64,000 nt of DNA from CAZPXH01 sp964591085 (GTDB lineage: Bacteria > Spirochaetota > Spirochaetia > DSM-27196 > CAZPXH01): the NCBI GenBank assembly GCA_964591085.1, contig CAZPXH010000005.1:1-64000 (forward strand), written 5' to 3'. This document shows, one piece after another, positions 1 through 7,751 of the stretch; the first letter of the stretch is position 1, and every line of letters starts with the position of its first letter. The translations under genes and the position numbers were made by a program. The notes below the pieces were generated by a model. The model worked only from the letters and a program-made list of their open reading frames with translations. It had not been told where the DNA came from and searched no databases.

Positions 1-49
1 TTGACTCGGGCGGGAATCCAGGTTCCGCGCACGTAGCCGAGTTCCGAGC

Positions 50-78
50 GTGACAGCGATTGCGGAGTCGGCTACAGT
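50..78 (+). promoter_or_regulatory. Predicted sigma-70 promoter of the FG-GAP protein gene
   Basis: A -35 box GTGACA (50-55) and a -10 box TACAGT (73-78) are separated by exactly 17 bases. The -10 is preceded by GC, as in several other promoters in this window. The start codon at 112 lies 33 bases downstream of the -10, so the transcript would have a short normal leader. Seen by eye only. Confidence 0.45.
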
Positions 79-111
79 CCGGGGTAACACACGTACCCTG
101 GGGGCCCGTCC

Positions 112-1800
112 ATGGATAACGCAATTGTTCGGCGTCAGCTGGAGCTCATCCAGCGCTACAGCAGCCAGCTGCACCGTGCTATGGAGGACGGGAGCTTCTA
201 CCGGCAAAGCTTCCTGCGCAGGCGTGCAAAGGTTCGCCGTATCACTCGGCTGTATCGGAAACTTATTGGCCCCCTCGGCCCGGCAAAGCTCCACACGGCG
301 CTTGCCGCCGCAGGAACCCTGGCAATTCTTGCCTCCTGCACGGCGCTGACGGGTGGCCAGCCACCAACGGTGTCCTTTGTTGATGCGGCCGTGCAGGTGG
401 TGGCGGGGCAGTCCGTGACCTTCACGGCCCAGGCGCTGGATCCAGAGGAACGTGACATCTTGTACACGTGGAGCGTGGATGGGCTTGAGCAGGCTGGTTT
501 CAGCGGTCCCACCTTTGACTATTTGTTCAACGTTACCGAGGACCGCGACTTCCTCATTGCCGTCAGCGTTAGTGACGGGCGCAACGATCCGGTGACCGAA
601 GAGATCACCGTGCAGGTGCAGGTACTGGATGGCTCGGGTGCCGGCGGACAGAGCCAGTTCGGGGCGCCGGTCACCGGCATTTCGCTGGGCTCTGGGTGGA
701 CATTCGCAGGGATGCCTGGATTCGCGGATCTGGACGGAGACGGGGATCCGGACCTGCACTTCGCCGGTTTAGCCACCGCGCTCTACAACTACGGTGACTA
801 CGACTACTACTCCCTGACCGATCCCTATAACCCGTCCTTCCGCATTGTCGACAATGATGGCGGGAGCCTGGTTGCTGGGGTTGCTGAGCCTCTCACTGGC
901 TTGCCCGCCGTAGAAACCGTTAACCAGACACTTACTCTCGGGTCCGGCGAAGGCTACGTGTACAGTCGACTGAACACACGTCCTGCCTTCGGGGACGTGG
1001 ACGGAGATGGCGATCTGGACGCCGTTGTTCAGACCAGCTACGTAATTGCCGGCGAAGGCTACTATCCGGCCGAATTCCAGCAGCTGCGCTTCTTTGAGAA
1101 CACCGGGACGGATACAGCGCCCCAGTTCAACACACCAGTCGTTGTTCCTATCCAGGGAGATACCGGCGACACCGGCAGCCTGTACCTCTACGGTGGACTA
1201 ACGGCGGCTGATGTGGATGGCGATGGCGACGTTGACTTCCTTGGACTTGGCGGCGTCAACGACTATTCGAACGATCCCCCAATCGATGTCTTTGGCCTCG
1301 TCTTTGTTGAGAACGTTGAGGGGGCCCTCCGGGTTGCTACGCCGGCATGGCTTGTAAGCGCGCAAGACCTCTACGCCGAGGGCGACGATTCCGCCGAGTA
1401 CCTCAGCGACTCAGCGGTGCTGGATATTGATGGCGATGGAGACTACGACCTGGTTGTCGCTTTGGTCGGTGACTATGACGCCTTCTCACCCACTGACCCA
1501 ACCTACGGTGCCTATTACTCCAAGTTCAGAGTGTTTCCCAATGAGGGAACCGCCCAAGAGCCCGATTTTGCAGTCTCTTCCGTTGTGGTCAACCAAAGCG
1601 GGCTCGGGGCCAGCGTAGAGGTGGTAGAGATCGGCGATCTCTACCGCCCGATAGCAATTGCGGCTGATGTTGACGGTGACGGGGATATTGATATTGTCAC
1701 CGGAGTCCGACACTCGATCCTGGGTGACAGTGGAGTTCCATCTTTCTTCCAGGGCTCCATGATCCGCTACACCGAAAACCGCGACATAGACTTCCAGTAG
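112..1800 (+). CDS. FG-GAP/VCBS-repeat surface lipoprotein-like protein with PKD-like domain
   Basis: A 562-residue protein of unknown specific function, probably exported and surface-exposed. After an Arg-rich N-terminal stretch (residues 1-60) comes a hydrophobic segment ending in a lipobox-like LAILASC with Cys76. A PKD-like beta-sandwich follows at about 86-170. Five calcium-binding-type D-x-D-G-D-G-D motifs near residues 206, 295, 367, 438 and 519 mark FG-GAP/VCBS repeats, which form a beta-propeller in proteins such as integrin alpha chains. The position of the lipobox is odd: bacterial signal peptides normally begin within about 25 residues, and no in-frame ATG or GTG lies closer to it. 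The gene has its own promoter and is convergent with the MATE gene. Family assignment is firm; export route and ligand are inferred. Confidence 0.8.
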   Translation: MDNAIVRRQLELIQRYSSQLHRAMEDGSFYRQSFLRRRAKVRRITRLYRKLIGPLGPAKLHTALAAAGTLAILASCTALTGGQPPTVSFVDAAVQVVAGQSVTFTAQALDPEERDILYTWSVDGLEQAGFSGPTFDYLFNVTEDRDFLIAVSVSDGRNDPVTEEITVQVQVLDGSGAGGQSQFGAPVTGISLGSGWTFAGMPGFADLDGDGDPDLHFAGLATALYNYGDYDYYSLTDPYNPSFRIVDNDGGSLVAGVAEPLTGLPAVETVNQTLTLGSGEGYVYSRLNTRPAFGDVDGDGDLDAVVQTSYVIAGEGYYPAEFQQLRFFENTGTDTAPQFNTPVVVPIQGDTGDTGSLYLYGGLTAADVDGDGDVDFLGLGGVNDYSNDPPIDVFGLVFVENVEGALRVATPAWLVSAQDLYAEGDDSAEYLSDSAVLDIDGDGDYDLVVALVGDYDAFSPTDPTYGAYYSKFRVFPNEGTAQEPDFAVSSVVVNQSGLGASVEVVEIGDLYRPIAIAADVDGDGDIDIVTGVRHSILGDSGVPSFFQGSMIRYTENRDIDFQ

Positions 1801-1839
1801 GCGCGATAGCCTGCCGGGGGGCGAATAGCAATACCGGGA

Positions 1840-1858
1840 GTCCCCGAGGTTCGGGGAC
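1840..1858. terminator. Hairpin between convergent genes
   Basis: A perfect 8-bp inverted repeat (GTCCCCGA / TCGGGGAC, 3-base loop) lies between the stop of the FG-GAP gene and the stop of the MATE gene. There is no T-run on either side, so it is a possible bidirectional hairpin terminator rather than a classical intrinsic one. Confidence 0.4.
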
Positions 1859-1876
1859 GGGCCCGCTTCCGCTGGG

Positions 1877-3328
1877 CTAGACCACCCCCGGCGAGCCGAG
1901 TGCGTGGGTGCTTTGCTTCGCCACCAACACTTCTTCATCCACGCACCCCTCCGGATTCGGGGCATTCCCGCCACATGGCAGGGCGCGCAGGCGCTGCACC
2001 TCCCGGAACATCACCGTGGCGGTGATGATGACAGAGAGCCCGTCGGCCACCGGGAAGGCTGCCCAAATTCCGGTCTCGCCAAAGACCATCGGTAGCACAA
2101 TGACCATCGGAATCAGCAGGATGATCTGCCGGAGCATGCTCAGCATGAGCGCTGGGAGCGGCTTGCCGATGGCAAGAAACATGATTGCTCCCGTGATCTG
2201 AATGCCAACAAGCGGTACCACCAGAACCACAATACGCAACGCACGGGTGCCGGTGGCGAGCAGCGCCGGATCACTGGTGAAGATCCGGAACAGGGCTCCG
2301 GGGAACGCAAACATGATGGCAAAGCCAATGAGGGCAACGAGCACGGACGCCCTCAGAGCCTCTCTGATGCTCTGGACAACCCGCCCGTAGTTGCCTGCGC
2401 CGTAGTTGAAGCCCGCAATAGGCTGGAATCCCTGCGCAATCCCGATGAGAGGCATGAGCGCGAGCGTGAGGATCCGGAAGATCACCCCGAATGCCGCGAT
2501 GCCGGTGTCCCCCGCGTATAGACCCAGCGCGTTGTTGGTGAAAATCACAAAGATGCTTGCGCCAAACTGCCGAACAAAGGCAGAGACCCCGAGGCTGAGC
2601 GATTGCCGGAGGATTTCCAGGCGCGGCCTGAGGTGGTGGAGCTTGAGGTTCAGGCCACTGTGGGGGCCCGCATAGAATCGCAGCGCGATCACAAAGGACA
2701 CAGCCTGCGCCAGGACCGTTGCGAGCGCCGCACCACGGAGACCCATGTCCAGACCAAAGATGAATATGGGGTCCAGAACGATGTTCAGCAGCGCCCCGGA
2801 ACCCACAATCAGCATGGAAAACGTTGCCTGGCCCTCTGCGCGAACCACGGCGTTTGAGCCGATAGCCACGGCAATGAACAGAGTTCCCGGGAGGATGACC
2901 GCGAGATACTCCCGGGCAAAGGGAAGAATGTCCGGCGTTGCACCAAACAGACGCAGGATCGGGTCAATAAACACAAGCCCAAGTGCGCTGACGCTGATTG
3001 CGAGAATTGTGAGCGTGGTGAAGCCGGTACCGACGGTTGCTGCCGCAGTCTCTCGGTCTCCTGCACCAAGGGCACGGGAAACGATGCTTCCACTTCCAAT
3101 TCCAACCATCAGCGCAATGGACAGCACGATCATCTGGACCGGAAACGCAACGCTCAGGCCGCCCAGCCCGAGGGTACCCACGCCCTGACCGACAAAGATT
3201 CCGTCCACCACGTTGTAGATTGCGGTGGTTGCCATTCCGATGGTGGTAGGAATGGCCATGCGCCTGAGAAGGGCGCGCATGGGTTGATGGCCGAGCGCCT
3301 GCTCTCTGTCTGCCTGAGTTGATGACAC
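1877..3328 (-). CDS. MATE family multidrug/solute exporter
   Basis: A 483-residue inner-membrane protein with about 12 predicted hydrophobic helices and the twofold-repeated layout of the MATE (multi antimicrobial extrusion) family. These transporters expel cationic drugs or metabolites using a Na+ or H+ gradient. The N-terminal half carries the typical motif in which TM1 contains a D-G-I-F-V-G run, and the sequence resembles MepA/NorM-type members. The start is GTG, preceded by AGGAG about 7 bases upstream. It is the last gene of a minus-strand run (SH3 protein, M48 protease, adenylate cyclase, MATE) and sits 36 bases after the cyclase. The C-terminal 40 residues are hydrophilic and not conserved. 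Substrate cannot be read from the sequence. Confidence 0.9.
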   Translation of the reverse strand: MSSTQADREQALGHQPMRALLRRMAIPTTIGMATTAIYNVVDGIFVGQGVGTLGLGGLSVAFPVQMIVLSIALMVGIGSGSIVSRALGAGDRETAAATVGTGFTTLTILAISVSALGLVFIDPILRLFGATPDILPFAREYLAVILPGTLFIAVAIGSNAVVRAEGQATFSMLIVGSGALLNIVLDPIFIFGLDMGLRGAALATVLAQAVSFVIALRFYAGPHSGLNLKLHHLRPRLEILRQSLSLGVSAFVRQFGASIFVIFTNNALGLYAGDTGIAAFGVIFRILTLALMPLIGIAQGFQPIAGFNYGAGNYGRVVQSIREALRASVLVALIGFAIMFAFPGALFRIFTSDPALLATGTRALRIVVLVVPLVGIQITGAIMFLAIGKPLPALMLSMLRQIILLIPMVIVLPMVFGETGIWAAFPVADGLSVIITATVMFREVQRLRALPCGGNAPNPEGCVDEEVLVAKQSTHALGSPGVV

Positions 3329-3364
3329 CGGATTCTCCTGTCTGCCGGACCCCGTGGCCCTCTG

Positions 3365-5467
3365 CTATTTGCTTGTCAGATTCCACACGGGCGACTCTCC
3401 GGCCGCCGCAGTGGCATATCGCGCAAGGTACTTCTGTGCCGCGGGATCGGCATCCCGTACCTGCTCCAGAAGCCCCAGGGCTGTGTCGATATTGCCCGCT
3501 TCAAGCGATGCAAGAGCGCGCGCAAAGGTACCGAATCGCTCCGAACCTGCCCGGAGGTCTGCGGGCTCCATTGCCTCGTACACAGAGACCGGCTGAACCC
3601 GGCCCACTACGCGGACGCTTCCAAGGCGCCGCAGACCGATGTCACCGGCTCCGGCGAGCGTTCCCTCCGGCGTTACCTCCACCGTTGCGCCGGATTTCTG
3701 CAGGGCCGAACGCGTGTCCTCACTGATCATGGTGAAGGTTCCAAAGACCTTGTTGACGCCCTCAAGCCGTGCTGCAAGGTTCACCGCGTCACTGAGCATG
3801 GTGTAGTCAAAGCGAGTTCGGCTCCCCAGGTTTCCCACAACGGCGAGTCCGGTGTTCATGCCAATCCGCATTCGCAGCTCGGAGCCGTAGCGCGCCTGAT
3901 AGTCCGGCCGCAGTTGTGTCAGCCGTGTCTGGCAATGAATGGCCGCGCGGACTCCGCGGACGGCGTGCTCTACCACATCCAGCGGAGCATTCCAGAACGC
4001 GATGATTGCATCGCCTTCATATTTGTCGATGGTGCCGTCGCTGTCGGTGATGATGTCGGTCATCTCACTGAGGTACTCGTTCAGCAATGAGGTCAGGTCC
4101 GTCGGTGTGAGCTTTTCGCTGATGCTGGTGAAGCCCTGAAGATCACTGAAGAAGATGGACAGCTCGCGTTCCTCGCCGCCGAGGGCTAGCAGCCGTGGGT
4201 TGTCCTTGAGCCGAGCCACCATCTTGGGCGAGAGGTACTGTCCCAGCGCCCCCTCAATGAAGCGGCGGTCCTTGCCCTCCGTGAAGTAGTCAACCAACGC
4301 CGCGCCAACTGCGGCAAGCGCCCCCGCAAGCGCCGGTCCCACCAGCGGCAGCCAGACCCCGGCCGCGTACGCCCAGAACGCAATCCCCGTTGGAATGGCA
4401 ACGCCAACAATGATCATGATCAGGTCACCTACGGCGGACTTCCAGATTCCCGCGATTGTTCCTGCGCCAAGCGCAACAAGAAGAATCAGCACGACGTCCG
4501 CCCAGAAGCCGGGGCGTCTGATGAAATCCCCACCGGCCAGCAGGTTCTCCAGCGTGGTTGCGTGCGCGGTTGCCCCCGGAGCGCTGTCATTCATGGGGTT
4601 CGGGCGCAAGTCAAAGAGTCCCGGCGCGGAGTAGCCGACAATTACGTACTTCCCCGTGAGCTCTGAGGGCTGGACCGTAGGCTCGGTACCACTTCTGATC
4701 GCAATCTCGCTGTCTATGATGGCTGCGGCGGAGATGCTCTGGTGGATACCGTCGGCCCGGTTGTAGCGAAGCAGGCTGCGCCCGTCTGGAAGCAACGGAA
4801 CCTCAGCGTTGCCTACCAGCAGCACATCCCCGGAAACCGACACTTCCGTATCCGGCTCTGCGGCCAGATAGATTGCCATTCCGAGCGAGGGGACAAAGCC
4901 GCCGTCCTCGGTGGCCGCTGCGACTGCCAGTCGCCGGACGATTCCGTCAGAGTCCAGGGATGCGCGCACGTGACCGATTTGCCGGGCACCCTCTTCTAGC
5001 TGTGGGATAAGGCCGGTTTCCACGGAAAAAACCGGGAGCCGCTGATCATCGCTCTGTTGTAGGCTGCCAAAGACAGCAGCCGCAAGCGAGCCGTTCCGTG
5101 CCGCAGATACGCCGAATGCGCGGTCATCCGTAACGCCGTACAGGGATGGCGTCTCAAAGATGACGTCGTAGCCGACAGCCGCGGCTCCCGAACGGGTAAG
5201 GAAGTCCACGATCACACCGTGAACCTCCCGCGGCCAGGGCCAACTTATTCCGTATGCCTGGGCTACGTGATCCAGGGTTGCCTGGTCTACGAGGACGAGC
5301 CGAACCCGATCGGTTGCGGGTGTTTCCCGGACCAGCAGGCGGGCGCGGGCGTCATAGGTCCGGTTCTCAAAGCCATCCAGGAGCCCCGGGAGGGCCAGGG
5401 CCAGCACCACGGCAGCCGCAACAAGACCGACAACTGCGCCGCGGAGGGCCGACTGGAACTGCTTCAC
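3365..5467 (-). CDS. CHASE2-domain adenylate cyclase (class III)
   Basis: A 700-residue membrane receptor that makes cAMP from ATP. Order: one TM helix (about 9-30), an extracytoplasmic CHASE2 sensor domain (about 40-300), a three-helix membrane block (about 318-400), a cytoplasmic class III cyclase domain (about 430-620) and a short C-terminal tail. The cyclase shows both metal-binding aspartates (FFSDLQGF and YEGDAI), the adenine-specifying lysine (DKYEGD), the matching aspartate (LSDAVN) and the catalytic N/R pair (VNLAAR), so ATP rather than GTP is the expected substrate. The start is GTG, 9 bases after the M48 protease stop. CHASE2-cyclases of this build are common in spirochaetes and cyanobacteria. 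The signal sensed is unknown. Confidence 0.92.
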   Translation of the reverse strand: MKQFQSALRGAVVGLVAAAVVLALALPGLLDGFENRTYDARARLLVRETPATDRVRLVLVDQATLDHVAQAYGISWPWPREVHGVIVDFLTRSGAAAVGYDVIFETPSLYGVTDDRAFGVSAARNGSLAAAVFGSLQQSDDQRLPVFSVETGLIPQLEEGARQIGHVRASLDSDGIVRRLAVAAATEDGGFVPSLGMAIYLAAEPDTEVSVSGDVLLVGNAEVPLLPDGRSLLRYNRADGIHQSISAAAIIDSEIAIRSGTEPTVQPSELTGKYVIVGYSAPGLFDLRPNPMNDSAPGATAHATTLENLLAGGDFIRRPGFWADVVLILLVALGAGTIAGIWKSAVGDLIMIIVGVAIPTGIAFWAYAAGVWLPLVGPALAGALAAVGAALVDYFTEGKDRRFIEGALGQYLSPKMVARLKDNPRLLALGGEERELSIFFSDLQGFTSISEKLTPTDLTSLLNEYLSEMTDIITDSDGTIDKYEGDAIIAFWNAPLDVVEHAVRGVRAAIHCQTRLTQLRPDYQARYGSELRMRIGMNTGLAVVGNLGSRTRFDYTMLSDAVNLAARLEGVNKVFGTFTMISEDTRSALQKSGATVEVTPEGTLAGAGDIGLRRLGSVRVVGRVQPVSVYEAMEPADLRAGSERFGTFARALASLEAGNIDTALGLLEQVRDADPAAQKYLARYATAAAGESPVWNLTSK

Positions 5468-5476
5468 AGGTCCCGC

Positions 5477-6457
5477 TCAGCCTTCCAGCGCGCGTCTGAA
5501 CTCTTCAAAGCGCTGCTGTCTGATTGTGAGCACCGGTGCTGCGATGCTGGGGAGCTCATCTCGACGCAGCTCGCGCTCCAGATCCGCTACCCGGTCAGAG
5601 GGGTCCGGATGGGTCTGGAAGAATCCCGGCCCGCCGGGAGACTGCTCGTAGAGCTGGTCCATTCGCTGGAGCACGTTGATCAGGGCGCGAGGGTTGTAGC
5701 CGAGGGCCAGCATTAGCTCAACGGCCATCAGGTCAGCGTCCCGCTCGCTGTTGCGTGAGTAGCCGTTAACGGCAACGGTCTGAACAATGTCCTGGACCGA
5801 TCCGCCGAAGGTGTCGGTGAGCTCGGAGAGCTGGGAGCCCGTCAGGTCGCTTGCTGCCGCACCCGCGAGGGCAAGCACGGATTCTGTCACGCGGCCGGTG
5901 CGGATTGAGGCAAGCCCGTGGGCCAGGACCACGTGCGCTACCTCGTGCGCAAGGATGCCAGCCAGGTCATCCTCAGACTCTGCCAGTTCAAGGAGTCCGC
6001 GGCTCACCAGAACGTGCCCTCCAGGCGTGGCGATCGCGTTGACCTCAGCGCTGTCCAGGATGGCAAAGCTGTAGCCACGGAAAACCACGGGACGTGGAGA
6101 GGAGAGCGCGATGAGCTGCCCGAGGGTCTGCAGGTACTCCTCCGCTGCAGGCGCGTCCAGGAGCGGATACTGTGCCAGAATCTGCGCTGCAACCGATCGT
6201 CCGATGTAGTACTCCTGCTCCGGAGTGAAATCCTCGGTCACTGCACGGGCGGTCTCTGCAAGGGCAACGGCGGTATCGCTCTGGACCACGGCCTGGAGCT
6301 CACCCCGCGTTGCTTCATCCAGGATTCCGATTTCGGCAGCGGAGTCTATCAACCCGGAGATGGTCTCGCAGGATGCAAAGGCCAGGACCATCACCGTGGC
6401 AAGAATCACGCGCAACGAGCTGAAGGGCCGGAGTAGTGATGCGTTCCTGTTCATCAC
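5477..6457 (-). CDS. M48 family metalloprotease, lipoprotein (BepA/LoiP-like)
   Basis: A 326-residue zinc protease anchored in the cell envelope. The N terminus is a lipoprotein signal with lipobox LAFASC (Cys30). The catalytic motif HEVAH gives zinc ligands His171 and His175, with Glu172 as the general base; the third ligand is Glu238 in SERDAD. Periplasmic M48 proteases such as BepA, LoiP and YcaL degrade misassembled outer-membrane proteins, which fits a diderm. The start ATG overlaps the stop of the upstream SH3-domain gene (ATGA), implying translational coupling. Unlike BepA, it has little room for a C-terminal TPR domain. Family is certain; quality-control role is inferred. Confidence 0.9.
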   Translation of the reverse strand: MMNRNASLLRPFSSLRVILATVMVLAFASCETISGLIDSAAEIGILDEATRGELQAVVQSDTAVALAETARAVTEDFTPEQEYYIGRSVAAQILAQYPLLDAPAAEEYLQTLGQLIALSSPRPVVFRGYSFAILDSAEVNAIATPGGHVLVSRGLLELAESEDDLAGILAHEVAHVVLAHGLASIRTGRVTESVLALAGAAASDLTGSQLSELTDTFGGSVQDIVQTVAVNGYSRNSERDADLMAVELMLALGYNPRALINVLQRMDQLYEQSPGGPGFFQTHPDPSDRVADLERELRRDELPSIAAPVLTIRQQRFEEFRRALEG

Positions 6458-6933
6458 AGTGACCCTCCTCCGGCCTCAAAGAAGGCCTGGACCTTCTCAA
6501 TGGACACCTGGCTCGCTTCAATCCGGTCTACCAGAGCAAGCGCCCCGCGTATGTCCGGGTTTTGCTCCGCATACTCGGCCTCCACGCCTGCACTGAAACC
6601 GCGCCCGGCGAGGGCGACCTCGTCAGCCTCTACGTCCCGAGCTGCACCGCCGGCAAGAGCGCCACCGAAGAGCCCGCCGCTCCGCGGTTCAATGACCGCG
6701 GTTTCCGGAATCCAGCCGCGGGTTCCATCCGGAAGCTCAACCTGAATCCAGGAGGGCTGTCGGCTGACCTCGGTCACCACGTCCTCGTACAGCAGCGTTG
6801 TGCCGACCTGTCCGAGGAAGGACGCAGTCCGACGAAGCGGTACCGACTCCACGGAGATGATGAGCTCATCTCCCGGGTCTCCAAAGGCAACGGCGCTTAC
6901 AAGAAGCAGGGCAGCCAGGATCCTCGCTCTCAT
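6454..6933 (-). CDS. Exported SH3-like domain protein
   Basis: About 159 residues: a Sec-type signal peptide (ending near AVAFG), then a bacterial SH3-like domain (about 30-90) ending in a W-I-P motif, a Gly/Ala-rich link and a short helical tail. Such domains bind peptidoglycan or proteins in the periplasm. It is the first gene of the SH3-M48-cyclase-MATE run and overlaps the protease by ATGA, so it may be a partner or inhibitor of the protease. I place the start at the ATG at 6933 because a -10-like TATGAT lies 7 bases upstream. ATGs at 6945 or 6975 would extend into that promoter. No catalytic residues are apparent. Confidence 0.7.
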   Translation of the reverse strand: MRARILAALLLVSAVAFGDPGDELIISVESVPLRRTASFLGQVGTTLLYEDVVTEVSRQPSWIQVELPDGTRGWIPETAVIEPRSGGLFGGALAGGAARDVEADEVALAGRGFSAGVEAEYAEQNPDIRGALALVDRIEASQVSIEKVQAFFEAGGGSL

Positions 6934-6940
6934 GATTCCA

Positions 6941-6946
6941 ATCATA
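6941..6946 (-). promoter_or_regulatory. -10-like box, probable leaderless promoter
   Basis: TATGAT preceded by GC lies 7 bases before the ATG at 6933 of the SH3-domain gene, and no Shine-Dalgarno sequence is present. An inverted repeat GCGCTG/CAGCGC (6953-6972) sits just upstream, between the two divergent genes, and could be an operator. No good -35 is visible. Confidence 0.35.
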
Positions 6947-6992
6947 GCAGCAGCGCTGGAGAAACACAGCGCCACACAGGGTAGGATGCGCT

Positions 6993-7718
6993 GTGACCGA
7001 ACCGATTACCCGGATCAGCGAAAGCCTGTATCAGCTGCCGCTTGGAGGTGTGAACGCCTGGCTGTTTGTGCGGGAGGACCGGATCCTCATTGATACCGGA
7101 TCTCCCGGATCTACGGAGCGGATCCGTGCCGGGCTCCAGCACGTTGGACTGATGTTGAAGGACCTGGATGCAATTATTCTCACCCACTCTCACTACGACC
7201 ACTCCGGATCAGCCGCGTCTATCTCCCGGGAAGCAGGGATTCCGGTATGGACCTCCGCGGAGTCGGCCGGGCTTCTCCGCGAGGGCAGGAGCCTCCGGGA
7301 TTGGCTTCCTGCGCCTGGCGTTATCTCTCGGGCCCTGGTGAGGTTCACGATTGCCAACCCGGACCCCGGCGTGGAGCCGGTGGAAGCAGCCCGGATCCTC
7401 GGGGACGGAGAGGAGCTGGATGTGCTTGGTGGGCTCCGGGTGATTGCGGCTCCAGGGCACGAGGCAGGACAGATGGCACTTCACTGGCCACACGAGGGCG
7501 GGGTTCTCATTGGCGGTGATGCGATGATGACCATTCCCCGGCTTCGGGAGCCCCTGATCTGGGAGGACAGAAGTGTTGGCATCCGGTCCATCGGGCTCCT
7601 GGCGGTTCTGGACTATCAGATCGCCGGATTTGGCCACGGGCGGCCGATTGTGCACTCGGCGGATCAGCGAGTGAGGCGCTTTGCAACCCGCATTGGCGCG
7701 GAGCTGCCCAGGGGCTGA
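6993..7718 (+). CDS. Metallo-beta-lactamase-fold hydrolase
   Basis: A 241-residue cytoplasmic MBL-fold hydrolase. The metal-binding signature THSHYDH is present, with further ligands in APGHE, GGDAMM and a late GFGH histidine, so the binuclear site looks complete. The family includes glyoxalase II-like thioesterases, lactonases and RNA-processing enzymes; this short form most resembles the general hydrolase or quorum-lactonase groups. The start is GTG. It is divergent from the SH3 gene and lies 33 bases before the secretin gene in the same direction, so it may be co-transcribed with the secretion operon, although nothing links it functionally. Substrate unknown. Confidence 0.85.
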   Translation: MTEPITRISESLYQLPLGGVNAWLFVREDRILIDTGSPGSTERIRAGLQHVGLMLKDLDAIILTHSHYDHSGSAASISREAGIPVWTSAESAGLLREGRSLRDWLPAPGVISRALVRFTIANPDPGVEPVEAARILGDGEELDVLGGLRVIAAPGHEAGQMALHWPHEGGVLIGGDAMMTIPRLREPLIWEDRSVGIRSIGLLAVLDYQIAGFGHGRPIVHSADQRVRRFATRIGAELPRG

Positions 7719-7751
7719 AGCAGTGCGGAAAACTGGGGGGTATCAGCCGGC

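Noticed and set aside
36..349. Short plus-strand frame from position 50
   Set aside because: It overlaps the FG-GAP gene in another frame and has no domain or ribosome site.
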